Assembly (NCBI RefSeq): GCF_000747525.1
Contig: NZ_CP009278.1
Location: 3,968,001-4,032,000 of the forward strand
DNA from: Sphingobacterium sp. ML3W
GTDB taxonomy: Bacteria > Bacteroidota > Bacteroidia > Sphingobacteriales > Sphingobacteriaceae
Direction of reading: 5' to 3'
DNA: 64,000 nucleotides
A program made the position numbers and the translations under genes. The notes under the pieces are model-generated. The model was given only the letters and a program-made list of their open reading frames with translations. It was not told where the DNA came from and did not search any database. Shown here piece by piece: positions 10,051 through 19,043 of this stretch. Every line of letters begins with the position of its first letter. Within the stretch, counting starts at the first letter, position 1.

Positions 10051-10974
10051 ATGAAGAATAAATTAAAGCTAGCACTAATGAGCTGCTCCTTCTTCTGGAG
10101 CTTAATATCGATTGCACTTGCACAGCAGAAGGATTTTGAAAAACTGCTCATCGCTTTTGAAAAGACTCCTAGTTCGGAGCAAATATTTGTTGCTGCTCAT
10201 CGCGGTGATTGGAGAAATGCTCCTGAAAACTCCCTATTATCTTTAAAATATGCTATTGATATGGGGGTAGATATCTATGAATTAGATTTAAAAAAATCCA
10301 AAGATGGTGTATTGGTTTTGATGCATGATCGTACATTAGACCGCACGGTAAATGCAAACGGAAAACCAAGTGATTACACCTTGAAAGAATTAAAGTCCTT
10401 TCGTCTAAAAAATGGTTTAGGAAGAACAACGCCTCATCAGATACCTACTTTCGAAGAGTTCTTGATCGCTTCAAAAGGACAGATATTAATTGATGTAGAC
10501 AAAGGGTACGAATATTTTCCAGACGTAATAAATATGATAAAGAAGTACGAGATGGAAAACCAGGTTATGGTGAATATAGATGCCGATATACCCTTTTTTG
10601 AAGTAGAAAAAAAGTTTGGTCAAGTTCCGAATGAAATTAAATTGATGCCTGTCATCAATTTAAATCAAGAAAATTATCAACAAACCATAATTTCATATAA
10701 GAATAGAAAAAACACCATCTTTCAATGTGTTTTTAAAGAAGAAAATAAAGATGCTTTGACGTACATAAAAGATTTGCAAAGTCAAAGTTATCACATCTGG
10801 TTAAATTCACTTTGGGCTTCTTTAAATGCTGGACATGATGATGATACTGCTGTAGACCTACAACAACCCGATCATTCCTGGGGTTGGCTAATAAAGCAGG
10901 GAGCTTCGGTCTTACAAACCGATAGACCACAAGAGCTTTTAAAGTATTTGAAGCAGCAAGCGCTTAATCACTAG
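10051..10974 (+). CDS. secreted glycerophosphodiester phosphodiesterase
   Basis: This GDPD-family enzyme hydrolyses glycerophosphodiesters to glycerol 3-phosphate and an alcohol. I chose the ATG at 10051 because it gives a clean signal peptide (MKNKLKLALMSCSF...ALAQQ); a TTG at 10027 would add eight unlikely residues. Family motifs are in order: AAHRGDWRNAPENSLLSL (catalytic His, Arg and the PENT-like motif), YELDLKKSKDG (Glu/Asp metal ligands) and LMHDRTLDRT (second catalytic His). Length (307 aa) is normal. It acts in the periplasm or at the surface, probably for phosphate or glycerol scavenging. It follows the susCD terminator and has its own strong terminator. Confidence 0.92.
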   Translation: MKNKLKLALMSCSFFWSLISIALAQQKDFEKLLIAFEKTPSSEQIFVAAHRGDWRNAPENSLLSLKYAIDMGVDIYELDLKKSKDGVLVLMHDRTLDRTVNANGKPSDYTLKELKSFRLKNGLGRTTPHQIPTFEEFLIASKGQILIDVDKGYEYFPDVINMIKKYEMENQVMVNIDADIPFFEVEKKFGQVPNEIKLMPVINLNQENYQQTIISYKNRKNTIFQCVFKEENKDALTYIKDLQSQSYHIWLNSLWASLNAGHDDDTAVDLQQPDHSWGWLIKQGASVLQTDRPQELLKYLKQQALNH

Positions 10975-11042
10975 AATTAAAAATAATTTAACCAATGTAA
11001 TATATTCACTAGCGTATTGAACTATTTAGTCTAACGAACATT

Positions 11043-11087
11043 TAAAGTCCAGTTTTGTACAATCGGAAAACTGGACTTTATTTTTAT
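11043..11087 (+). terminator. strong rho-independent terminator after the phosphodiesterase gene
   Basis: A perfect 14-bp stem (11043-11056 with 11067-11080, core AAAGTCCAGTTTT) and a 10-nt loop are followed directly by TTTTTAT. It ends the plus-strand transcript and lies between two convergent genes. Confidence 0.85.
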
Positions 11088-11141
11088 AGAACCTAACGCC
11101 CCATATACGGAATACTAATACTTAAATTTAGTAACGATAAT

Positions 11142-11747
11142 TTAAAATTTAAATCTTACCCCAACTCCAAGTTGAAAGACATCCGCGAGTGATAGCGCTT
11201 TTATATTTTGAAAATAATTAATGATATAATAATCATTGGTATTAAATTCTGAATAAATACCAACCTTTTTAATTCCTGTACCACTCCATATTCTCTCCAT
11301 ATTTAGCTCGATTTCATTTGAAAAAGATAAATGAGGCCTAAGCGCTGGAGACCAATAGTAGTAACCAGATGGGTATTGCGATGAATGAAATTTAAAAGGT
11401 AGATCTTCGTGAAAAGAATAGCTCAGAAAGACCCCTGGATTAAAAGGATACAGCTTCCCCCACTCTTTCATTTTTATCTCAATAGGTTTATACGCAAATT
11501 TAGCCGTCAATGTATGCAGTTCTCCCCCCTTAGAAGCTGGCACATACCCATAATTCAAATCAATATAACCTCTTTTATTCTTAAAAATCTCATATCCGAA
11601 TCCTAGGCTTCCGTAACCAATGCTGCCCGCATATTGCACGATTATTGCATCCGGAATTAAAAAATTCATTCTTTGTGCAACTCCTTTACCGACTAATCCA
11701 AAAGTAAGAATACATAACGCAACTAGTTTAGAAAGATATCTGTTCAA
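11142..11747 (-). CDS. small outer-membrane beta-barrel-like protein, function unknown
   Basis: This 201-aa protein has a signal peptide (MNRYLSKLVALCILTFGLVGKGVAQ) and then alternating aromatic/polar strands (GYGSLGFGYEIF, YIDLNYGYVP, VGIYSEFN). It ends LGVGVRFKF, the C-terminal aromatic typical of outer-membrane barrels in this phylum. I do not recognise a specific family. Its start overlaps the end of the metallophosphoesterase lipoprotein gene by 20 bases, so the two are co-transcribed and perhaps co-localised at the cell envelope. Confidence 0.65.
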   Translation of the reverse strand: MNRYLSKLVALCILTFGLVGKGVAQRMNFLIPDAIIVQYAGSIGYGSLGFGYEIFKNKRGYIDLNYGYVPASKGGELHTLTAKFAYKPIEIKMKEWGKLYPFNPGVFLSYSFHEDLPFKFHSSQYPSGYYYWSPALRPHLSFSNEIELNMERIWSGTGIKKVGIYSEFNTNDYYIINYFQNIKALSLADVFQLGVGVRFKF

Positions 11748-12549
11748 AGCTCAATTTTTTATTTACTATTTCCACCAATAAGAATTCATTACTTCCAATA
11801 GCATTAGTGGTCACATATGGAGTCGTAAAATTTTCGAACCGAAACTCTTCAAAAACATGATTGTGTGCATGAAACGATGTCAGAAATCCAGTTGCATTCC
11901 CGAAAGTCGCGGAATAATCATCGACGAGATTTTCATCAAAATCTGAAGATGTAGGCGGAACATGAGATATCGCCACATAACTACTGACATCAGCCTGAGA
12001 TCTTAATTGATTTTTAAGCCAAGGTATATTCGATACCTGTCCATCAAACTGATATTCTCGACTATTAGTATCGTGACAAATAAATTTGACACCTCCATAT
12101 ACAAAGGAGTAATTTGCTTTACCATACATCCTTTGGAAAGCTTCTCTCCCTCGCGAGGTAAGATCATGATTTCCAATAACCGCAACATAAGGAATATTTA
12201 ATTTATTGAGTCTTTCTGCCACCCACTCCATCTCTTTAAGATTCCCAAACTCCGTAATATCTCCTGCCACGACTACAAAATCAATACCTGACATTGTATT
12301 TATCTTTTTATAGAAATTGCTCACCGCACTATGAGACCGCTGGGTATCACCTGTTAAGACAAAACGAACTGTATCGTCATGTTGACCATCTCCTAGTTTT
12401 CTAAGGTTAATTTCATTAATATCTTGATATGAACTCTTGTTGAAAATTTGATTGGGACTATATTCAAACTCACTGCATCCAACAAAAACGATGGGTAATA
12501 ATAATAAAGTCGCAGCGATTAACCGCTTAATTACTTCTTCTCTAAACAT
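11728..12549 (-). CDS. lipoprotein calcineurin-like metallophosphoesterase
   Basis: This 273-aa protein has a lipoprotein signal ending IVFVGC (cysteine about 25). All five metallophosphoesterase motifs are visible: LTGDTQ (variant of D-x-H), VAGDITEFGN, VIGNHD, ISHVPP and FHAHNHVFEE (the GHxH block with Gly replaced by Ala). It should bind two metals and hydrolyse a phosphomonoester or phosphodiester outside the cytoplasm. The first motif has Gln where His is common, which is seen in some extracellular members. It is the first gene of a two-gene operon with the outer-membrane protein. Confidence 0.85.
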   Translation of the reverse strand: MFREEVIKRLIAATLLLLPIVFVGCSEFEYSPNQIFNKSSYQDINEINLRKLGDGQHDDTVRFVLTGDTQRSHSAVSNFYKKINTMSGIDFVVVAGDITEFGNLKEMEWVAERLNKLNIPYVAVIGNHDLTSRGREAFQRMYGKANYSFVYGGVKFICHDTNSREYQFDGQVSNIPWLKNQLRSQADVSSYVAISHVPPTSSDFDENLVDDYSATFGNATGFLTSFHAHNHVFEEFRFENFTTPYVTTNAIGSNEFLLVEIVNKKLSFEQISF

Positions 12550-13297
12550 TAAAAAAAAATAGATAAATCAGATAAAATAAGATAATGCCGAACCAATTGT
12601 TCTGTGAGGCATTTGTTCTACTACCATGGTACTGAGTAGGACCTATATTCCCTAACCATTTGTTAAATATCGATAGCATTACAAAGATTAAAATATTTAT
12701 TGACCTTTTGACTTTAAAATTCAGAATAGGATTTATTCAGACTTTTAAATGACATAAAAACATACATGCAACATCAAAAAAATTGATAAAAAAAAACATG
12801 CTATAAAATAAATTTACATAAACAGCAAAACAACATTTTAATTGCTTAAACAACCTAAGTAACCCAACATATACATATCAGCAAAACAGATGGAATTAAA
12901 ACCATAACATATTTGAAATGTATATAAATATATAATAAAACAGAAATAAAAATGAAAAAAACGTTTAAAACATCACTATCACAACATACTTAATTGAATA
13001 ATAGATTCAAAGACAACTAGCTTTACTTCATGAAAAACATGAGCACTAAGTTACAGAAACAACCTATTATAAATTTAGATTATGGCATATTTAAACAAAG
13101 CACATTCAATCAAATATATCCATTAAATTTACTGACCTTATAAGACAGATTACTTCATTCTATCCAAATAAAATTGATATTAGTATAGGTAGAACGCACA
13201 AGAAACGACATCTCACGAGCTATAAAACTTAAAAGATAAATTAGAGTAATTTAGATAATCGATGTTAAAAATAAGCTGTTCAAACCAAACAGCGATT

Positions 13298-13331
13298 TCT
13301 TCACTTTCAGATAAATATCTCAAAGTGAAGA
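13298..13331. repeat. long stem-loop (10 bp + 5 bp stem)
   Basis: TCTTCACTTT (13298-13307) pairs with AAAGTGAAGA (13322-13331). Inside, AGATA/TATCT pairs around an AA loop after one C-C mismatch. A second small hairpin (GCTGTT/AACAGC, 13275-13293) precedes it. There is no T tract. It may be part of a structured RNA or a 3' processing signal. Confidence 0.5.
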
Positions 13332-13492
13332 GAGAAAGAATCGTAAATACAGGCACATTTATTAACGTCTTAATACCATTAAAAAATGATAAGTAATTTA
13401 ACAGGAATAATTCATTTGGATATTTCGAGGGTTATTTCAGATAAAATACACCAATTAAAATCTGCTTGCCAATAATTGGATATAAGCCAAAA

Positions 13493-13531
13493 AGAAATAA
13501 GTTCAGCGATAGCATAACTGAACTTATTTCT
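13493..13531. repeat. perfect 14-bp inverted repeat
   Basis: AGAAATAAGTTCAG (13493-13506) and CTGAACTTATTTCT (13518-13531) are perfectly complementary around an 11-nt loop. No T tract follows on either strand. Confidence 0.6.
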
Positions 13532-13590
13532 CATATAGAATCTCCCACATTTTGACACATAAAAATTATTACTTATTGGTTCGTGTCTAT

Positions 13591-13630
13591 AGAGCAATCA
13601 TGGTATCATTTGTAATACCATGATTGCTCT
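13591..13630. terminator. perfect 16-bp stem-loop at the 3' end of the P-type ATPase gene
   Basis: AGAGCAATCATGGTAT (13591-13606) pairs perfectly with ATACCATGATTGCTCT (13615-13630) around an 8-nt loop. It starts 15 bp past the ATPase stop on the minus strand. The stem is stable, but the minus side lacks a T run, so termination is inferred from position. Confidence 0.5.
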
Positions 13631-13645
13631 TATTTTCGTGAGCTA

Positions 13646-15703
13646 TTAAAATTTCATTTTTTGTATTCTAATTGCATTTAGTATGGCAATCAAGGAAACA
13701 CCAACATCAGCAAAAACAGCTTCCCACATTGTAGCGATACCTCCTGCACCCAATATCAGCACAATTCCTTTCACTATAAAAGCAAGGGTAATATTTTGCC
13801 ATACCACACGTTTAGTTTGCTTGCCAATTTTTATAGCTAACGGAATTTTAGATGGTTTATCATCTTGTATGACCACATCGGCAGTCTCAATAGTAGCATC
13901 ACTACCCAAGCCCCCCATAGCAATACCAACGTCGCTCAACGCTACGACTGGCGCATCATTGACACCATCTCCAACAAATGCAACGCGTTGTTTTTGATTT
14001 TTTATTTCTTTAAGCTTGTTAACTTTATCTTCAGGTAGCAAATCTCCAAACGCATAGTCCACTCCTAATTTTTCAGCTACATGACGAACAACGCTACTTT
14101 TATCGCCACTCAGCATGGTCGTCTTAACATTGAGTTCATGTAATGATTTGATCGTTTGCAAGGCATCCTCTTTAATACTATCAGCAATCGTTATATAACC
14201 GACAAAATTACCATCATAGGCAATGGCAATCAGGGTATACACAATGGCAGCCGAATCGAAATCATAAGTTATGGAAAATTTATCCATCAACTTAAAATTA
14301 CCTACAAGCAGTTGCTTTCCTTGCACCGACCCTCGCAATCCAAAACCTCCGATTTCTTCCACATTATTCAAGCTTATGCTATGATCAACCTCTCCTGCGT
14401 ACTGATGAATAGCGGTTGCTACTGGATGGGTGCTGTTACTTTCTAGCGCATTCACCATCTTTAGTATTTCAGCTTGGTCATAAGCCGGATTAAAATTAAC
14501 TTCCTGAACCTGAAAGACACCTTCTGTCATCGTTCCAGTTTTATCCATAATCACATGATCAATATTGGCAAGTGTATCAAGGAAATTGCTCCCTTTAAAC
14601 AAAATACCATTGCGACTTGCTGCGCCTATACCTCCAAAATATCCAAGGGGTATGGAAATCACCAACGCGCAAGGACAAGAGATAACCAAAAAAACCAATG
14701 CTCTATACAACCAATCATTAAACTGATAATCCGGTACGATTAGTGCCGGTAACAAGCAGATCGCAATCGCTAGTAAAACGACAATTGGAGTATATACTTT
14801 TGCGAATTTACGAATGAACAATTCAGTAGGAGCTTTTTGGGCCGTAGCATTTTGCACCAATTCCAATATTCTACTCAGTTTGCTATCTGTATATTCGGCT
14901 GTCACCTTCACAACACTAACGGTATTTAAATTAATCATTCCAGCAAACACGGGCTCCCCTTTGGATTTGCGATCGGGTTTGCTCTCCCCTGTCAAAGCCG
15001 CAGTGTTGAAAGAAGCTGTATCTGATAATAATTCTCCATCCAAACCTAGCTTTTCTCCAGGTTTAAGTTGAATTATAGCACCTACCTGGACCTCTTTAGC
15101 TTTAATCGTTACGGGTAGATTATCCATCAAAACCGTCACTTCATCAGGCCTTTGATCCAATAGCGATTTGATATTTCCTTTAGCTTTAGAGACTGCTAAA
15201 GTCTGAAACACCTCGCCTATAGCATAAAATAACATAACCGCTACTCCTTCCGGATATTCACCAATAGCAAATGCACCAATAGTGGCAATAGCCATTAAAA
15301 AAAATTCAGAAAAGACATCTCCTTTACGTATACTCACGAAGGCATCCTTAATTACCGGCATTCCAACCGGTATATAAGCTACAAGATACCATAAGATACG
15401 AACCCAACCGCTAAACCAATCTTTCATTATCCAATTATCCATAGCGACAGCGGACATCAGCAGAACGAAAGATATCAATGCAGGAGCAAACAATCCAAAG
15501 GTACTACCAGCTATAGTATCGTGATCATGTCCGTCATGATCGTCATGTACACTATGGTCATGAGAGCTGTGGCTATCCTCTGAGCGTGCACTAGAGCCTT
15601 CAATCAATTCCTGAGCGCCAGCTTCTCTGTATATTTTCGTCGTTTGCGTGCAGCAAAGTTGATTACCTGCTGCATCATAAGTATGCTTATGTTGTGTACT
15701 CAT
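13646..15703 (-). CDS. heavy-metal P1B-type ATPase, zinc/cadmium exporter type
   Basis: This 685-aa inner-membrane pump exports Zn2+, Cd2+ or similar ions using ATP. The N-terminus lacks a GxxCxxC domain but has a CC pair and a His/Asp-rich segment (SHDHSVHDDHDGHDHD) likely to bind metal. Membrane helices lead to the actuator TGES motif, the CPC metal site (ISCPCALVISIP), the DKTGTMTEG phosphorylation site, SNSTHPVA (HP motif), GDGVNDAP, and a final helix pair with ADVGVSLIAILNAIR, whose Asp marks the Zn/Cd/Pb group. It follows a Fur-family regulator by 72 bp on the same strand, suggesting one metal-responsive operon. Confidence 0.93.
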   Translation of the reverse strand: MSTQHKHTYDAAGNQLCCTQTTKIYREAGAQELIEGSSARSEDSHSSHDHSVHDDHDGHDHDTIAGSTFGLFAPALISFVLLMSAVAMDNWIMKDWFSGWVRILWYLVAYIPVGMPVIKDAFVSIRKGDVFSEFFLMAIATIGAFAIGEYPEGVAVMLFYAIGEVFQTLAVSKAKGNIKSLLDQRPDEVTVLMDNLPVTIKAKEVQVGAIIQLKPGEKLGLDGELLSDTASFNTAALTGESKPDRKSKGEPVFAGMINLNTVSVVKVTAEYTDSKLSRILELVQNATAQKAPTELFIRKFAKVYTPIVVLLAIAICLLPALIVPDYQFNDWLYRALVFLVISCPCALVISIPLGYFGGIGAASRNGILFKGSNFLDTLANIDHVIMDKTGTMTEGVFQVQEVNFNPAYDQAEILKMVNALESNSTHPVATAIHQYAGEVDHSISLNNVEEIGGFGLRGSVQGKQLLVGNFKLMDKFSITYDFDSAAIVYTLIAIAYDGNFVGYITIADSIKEDALQTIKSLHELNVKTTMLSGDKSSVVRHVAEKLGVDYAFGDLLPEDKVNKLKEIKNQKQRVAFVGDGVNDAPVVALSDVGIAMGGLGSDATIETADVVIQDDKPSKIPLAIKIGKQTKRVVWQNITLAFIVKGIVLILGAGGIATMWEAVFADVGVSLIAILNAIRIQKMKF

Positions 15704-15775
15704 CTTTTATTATTGTCTAAGTCCATTTAACGAATTAATTATTGAAACAAATATAAGAGACACATCAATGCAATG

Positions 15776-16201
15776 CTATTGCATAGTTTGATCCATGCAG
15801 TCTTGACATATACCTTTGGCAAACAATCTTACCTCATCAATACGAATGGAATTATTATTCGGTAAGGAAAAGACAATATCCGCCCGACATGTAGTTTGTT
15901 TACATAATTTACAATAGAAATGTAGATGTCTATCTTTATGCGTTACTTCATTACAGTCATCGTTACAAAGCATATACTTGCTCGTATTATTTTCTTGAAT
16001 ACTATGAACAATTCCTTTTTCTTCAAAAGTCTTAAGGGTGCGATATAATGTTATCCTATCTGCTGGATAAAAATGTGCCTCAATTTCGGAGAGCGATAAT
16101 GCAATAACCTGTGTCGCCAAAAAGTCATACATCAAAATCCGCATACTTGTCGGTTTTGTGTTTTTATCCCGTAGCTTATTCTCTATTTCATTATTTAACA
16201 T
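15776..16201 (-). CDS. Fur-family metal-responsive transcriptional regulator
   Basis: This small (141-aa) winged-helix repressor is of the Fur/Zur type. The DNA-binding half contains LSLSEIEAHFYPADRITLYRTLKTFEEKGIV. The hinge has DRHLHFYCKLCKQT (His-rich metal site and first CxxC), and the C-terminus has GICQDC (second CxxC), the structural zinc pairs of the family. I prefer the ATG at 16201; a GTG two codons upstream is possible. Placed directly upstream of a Zn/Cd exporter, it most likely senses zinc or a related metal and controls that gene, but Fur, Zur and Nur cannot be separated from sequence alone. Confidence 0.87.
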   Translation of the reverse strand: MLNNEIENKLRDKNTKPTSMRILMYDFLATQVIALSLSEIEAHFYPADRITLYRTLKTFEEKGIVHSIQENNTSKYMLCNDDCNEVTHKDRHLHFYCKLCKQTTCRADIVFSLPNNNSIRIDEVRLFAKGICQDCMDQTMQ

Positions 16202-16780
16202 ACACACTTACTTTTTAATTACATCTTGCCTTGAGTCCAGAAACAACTATTCATACATGGTACCAATATCACTTACCCTATTATGCCATAAAGAAAATTC
16301 CATCATAAATATATGACCTGTGCTATTCACCAACATATAAATATAGACATAAATACATATATTGTTTTTGCAATAACATAACCTGTTAGCTAACCCTATA
16401 CAATTTAGATACCATTATTTTTGCATGACCATCATGTGCTGTAATTTTAAATATAAACCGGGTATTTAACTAGACTACAATACATGACTTCCTGCATAAA
16501 TACTTTTGAACACTATTGAGGTTTCAAAAAAATAAATACACGAATTAAATGGAGGGATTAATTGAATAAAAAATTGGCAAAAGATTTAAGGAATAATCGT
16601 GCCTAAATTTAAATTCTGATAATAAGATAGATATAACTAATAGAGTAAATACTAACCCTTTCAATCGCCAATTAAAGAACGTCACAAGGACCTTTCCCAC
16701 TCGTGATTACTATACTCCTTTTTAAGTGTAAAATGCGACTTACTAACTTATTTTAATCAAAAAAAAGGACTATCATGAAT
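16202..16780. other. intergenic region, 579 bp
   Basis: This spacer lies upstream of the Fur-family gene and downstream of the haemoglobin gene. It is AT-rich with no ORF of coding character. It must contain the promoter of the Fur/ATPase pair, but I cannot point to a clear -7 box, metal box or terminator. Confidence 0.5.
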
Positions 16781-17173
16781 TTAAGTTAATGGCTTTGTGT
16801 CTAATTTATTAAAATAAGTGATTTTTGAAAGAAACATCGTTGCCATTTTTTCACCTCTCAATATTGCTTCTTCTGCTTTTTGTCCATCAAAAAATTCACG
16901 TACAGTGCTACGCCAAAGGTCCAACCAGGCATCAAAATGTGCTTGGCTTAACGCCATAGTTGCATGTGGTGGAAAAGGACTCCCAAAATAAGTGTGCTGT
17001 TCAAGAAGGATAGTTTGCCAGAATTTATACATTTTCCCTAAATGCTCTTCCCAGCGCCCCTCTAAAGAATTTGTAAAAATAGGACCAATGAGATTATCCA
17101 ATCGAACTCTACCATAAAATGTATCAACAAGTAGTCGAATATCTTCCAATGAATCTATGTCTTTCTTTTCCAT
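16781..17173 (-). CDS. group III truncated haemoglobin
   Basis: This is a haem protein of about 130 aa with the 2-over-2 globin fold. It shows the group III pattern: VDTFYGRVRLDNLIGPIF at the start, WEEHLGKMYKFWQTIL, the FPPHATM segment, and the proximal F8 histidine in LSQAHFDAWLDLW. I start at the second ATG because AAAGGA lies 8 nt before it; an ATG three codons upstream is possible. Group III globins bind O2 and NO and often serve NO or redox stress. The neighbouring Rrf2-type regulator, transcribed the other way, fits an NO- or Fe-S-responsive control. Confidence 0.9.
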   Translation of the reverse strand: MEKKDIDSLEDIRLLVDTFYGRVRLDNLIGPIFTNSLEGRWEEHLGKMYKFWQTILLEQHTYFGSPFPPHATMALSQAHFDAWLDLWRSTVREFFDGQKAEEAILRGEKMATMFLSKITYFNKLDTKPLT

Positions 17174-17690
17174 ATTGCGCATCCTTTAATTACTGTTGAT
17201 TACCTGATATCAAACGAGCATGTACTTACAAATATACCAATAATTAAAAGAGTATAACGTCTTTTATAATAGTATTTGTTAGGCTTAAACAAAACTGATA
17301 TGAAAACAAAATAATGTTCCGATTTTGCTGTACAATACCGTATTATTTGCCGTAACACTCCCCATTGCGCTAAAAAAGCATTAAAAAAGGAGATAAACAA
17401 AGGCATGACCAAAAGCTGTTTGCTCATGACCTAACATAAATTTCTTTTCCCAATCATCGAACACAACCAATAAGCTTTTATCTAATTAGGTATAGAAAAA
17501 AGCATCTTTAAAATAACTAAAGCAGAAATTATCATAATAGATAGCTAGAAAGTTCAATACCCAAGCGCACTAAAAAGTGAATTGTCTAACAATCCATATG
17601 AATGACACTTTGAACGTGCATGATATGTAATAAATACCAATTAGATCAGTATCTTTGCACTCTTGGTTACAATTAAAAATAAAGTCAAAA
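17174..17690. other. divergent intergenic region between haemoglobin and Rrf2 regulator genes
   Basis: This spacer of about 515 bp presumably carries both divergent promoters. A -7 box for the regulator is at 17650-17657. A 75-codon minus ORF at 17200-17427 is hydrophobic but has no start signal and no recognisable family, so I leave it out. Confidence 0.5.
17650..17657 (+). promoter_or_regulatory. putative -7 promoter element of the Rrf2 regulator
   Basis: TATCTTTG matches TAnnTTTG exactly and lies 33 bp before the ATG at 17691. No TTTG sits 19-21 bp upstream, so only half the promoter is supported. Confidence 0.45.
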
Positions 17691-18128
17691 ATGGGTGTTT
17701 TTTCCAAAACTTGTGAATATGCCATGCGCGCTGTATTTTATATCGCGCAAAGCTCCCATGAAGGTAGAAAAGTGGGAATAAAAGAGATTGCTGAAAAAGT
17801 GAAGTCTCCCGAACCTTTTTTAGGAAAAATTCTTCAAAATCTGAGTAAGGTGGGGGTAATACAGTCATCGAAAGGACCAAATGGGGGATTTTTCATTGAT
17901 CCTGAAGGATTAAAAAAACCCATTGCTGACATCGTCCTTGCCGTAGATGGAGAACAAATTTTCATAGGATGTGGCATGGGGTTGGATTATTGTTCTGAAA
18001 AAAATCCATGCCCGCTGCATAATGATTTCAAAAAAGTAAGAAATCAACTTAGTATCATGCTTAGAAACACCAGTATTGGTCAATTTAACCTCGAATTAAT
18101 CAAAGGAAGCGTAACCCTGTATAAGTAA
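17691..18128 (+). CDS. Rrf2-family transcriptional regulator with three clustered cysteines
   Basis: This 145-aa winged-helix regulator starts MGVFSKTCEYAMRAVFYIAQ, the typical Rrf2 opening, which is why I use the ATG at 17691 rather than upstream codons. The helix-turn-helix is KEIAEKVKSPEPFLGKILQNL, followed by the wing SSKGPNGGFF. C94, C101 and C107 (C-x6-C-x5-C in GCGMGLDYCSEKNPC) match the Fe-S cluster ligands of NsrR/IscR-like members. It likely senses NO or iron-sulfur status. Its divergent neighbour, a group III haemoglobin, is the probable target. Confidence 0.88.
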   Translation: MGVFSKTCEYAMRAVFYIAQSSHEGRKVGIKEIAEKVKSPEPFLGKILQNLSKVGVIQSSKGPNGGFFIDPEGLKKPIADIVLAVDGEQIFIGCGMGLDYCSEKNPCPLHNDFKKVRNQLSIMLRNTSIGQFNLELIKGSVTLYK

Positions 18129-18135
18129 TGCTAAC

Positions 18136-18319
18136 TTAGTTTTTATCTACTACAACAACTTGAAGCAGCTCTTTTTTGTGTTTATGTGCTACCGCAGCAC
18201 CGATAAGCATTGACATAATAATTGATTTCAAAATCTGCTTTAGCTATATTAATTCCTTTTTCAGAACCTTCAACTTCCAAGACAAAAGTAACGACTGCTA
18301 ACAATATTGATCTGTACAT
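18136..18319 (-). pseudogene. possible decayed small gene (two overlapping reading fragments)
   Basis: A minus-strand ATG at 18319, preceded by AAAGGAG 11 nt upstream, opens 45 codons (MYRSILLAVVTFVLEVEG...) ending at 18182. In another frame, codons ending at 18136 read MSMLIGAAVAHKHKKELLQ and then VVVVDKN, with strong coding character. A frameshift between the two would explain both. No family was recognised. The rest of 18129-18489 shows nothing else. Confidence 0.3.
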
Positions 18320-18489
18320 ACTTCTACGAACTCCTTTATTTTATAGACTAAGCTTATTCGTATTTAACTCACTGATACACTAGATTCTACTTTCTGATTC
18401 GAAATTAAAAATAAGAGAATACCCTTTTATTACATTTATACCACTAACAGATAAAATTCCGTAAATGAAAGAAATATTAGGGTGAAACA

Positions 18490-18912
18490 TTATCTAATAA
18501 TGAGACCGTCGGTCTCGAGCTGGTCAAATACCATTAATACACCAATAACTCGAATTTGCTCTTGCTCATATTCAGTCCGGGAAAAATAACGCACAGCACC
18601 AATTTCGTTACTTGGCTGGATCTCTTCTCGAAGATCATAGATAAAACAATCCTGCTCCATGATGACACTTGGATTTTCACCATAAGCTGGAGCTGTGATA
18701 TGACAATAATAACGTAACCTTTCGTTATCCAGATCAACCAACAATTCTTCGAGTACCTCTCGCCTCAGAGATTGTACGGAATCTTCCCCGTGATCTACCT
18801 TACCTCCAGGAAGATACCATGCTTTTTTATTATTACTATAAGCTAAGAGTAATTTCCTGTCCTTTAATGTAACAAGACCTGCGGTGAGAAGAGTGGAATT
18901 TAATTTGTGCAT
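18490..18912 (-). CDS. NUDIX hydrolase
   Basis: This 140-aa enzyme cleaves nucleoside diphosphates linked to another moiety. The Nudix box is complete: GGKVDHGEDSVQSLRREV followed by LEEL, matching Gx5Ex7REUxEExGU apart from the last glycine. It follows WYLPGG, the usual strand. I use the ATG at 18912 (MHKLNSTLL); a TTG 21 bases upstream extends the frame but is unlikely. The substrate cannot be predicted. It is a single-gene unit ahead of a divergent HxlR regulator. Confidence 0.85.
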   Translation of the reverse strand: MHKLNSTLLTAGLVTLKDRKLLLAYSNNKKAWYLPGGKVDHGEDSVQSLRREVLEELLVDLDNERLRYYCHITAPAYGENPSVIMEQDCFIYDLREEIQPSNEIGAVRYFSRTEYEQEQIRVIGVLMVFDQLETDGLIIR

Positions 18913-19043
18913 ATAAAAAAAGTCTGATAACAATTCATCAAATAAAATACAAATAAACTATTTAAAGTATGAAATTCATTTGCTTTTGTCCACTAATTTA
19001 GAAAATTAATATAACTTTATTACACTTACTATAACGCTACACA

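Larger units (their letters stand above)
12550..13645. other. 1.1-kb intergenic region with three hairpins
   Basis: This very AT-rich spacer holds no supported gene. An ATG at 13030 opens 37 codons (to 13143) without a ribosome binding site, and a 61-codon minus ORF at 13412-13597 overlaps a hairpin; I treat both as noise. The notable content is three consecutive long stem-loops between 13298 and 13630, listed separately, close to the 3' end of the P-type ATPase gene. Confidence 0.55.

Noticed and set aside
13030-13143. 37-codon plus-strand ORF that could be a peptide precursor
   Set aside because: No ribosome binding site, no adjacent modification or export gene, and no motif typical of a leader peptide.
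13412-13597. 61-codon minus-strand ORF
   Set aside because: It overlaps a perfect inverted repeat, begins within the terminator hairpin, and has no coding character.
17200-17427. 75-codon minus-strand ORF, partly hydrophobic
   Set aside because: It has no start signal or recognisable family, lies in a divergent promoter region, and its composition looks like AT-rich chance.
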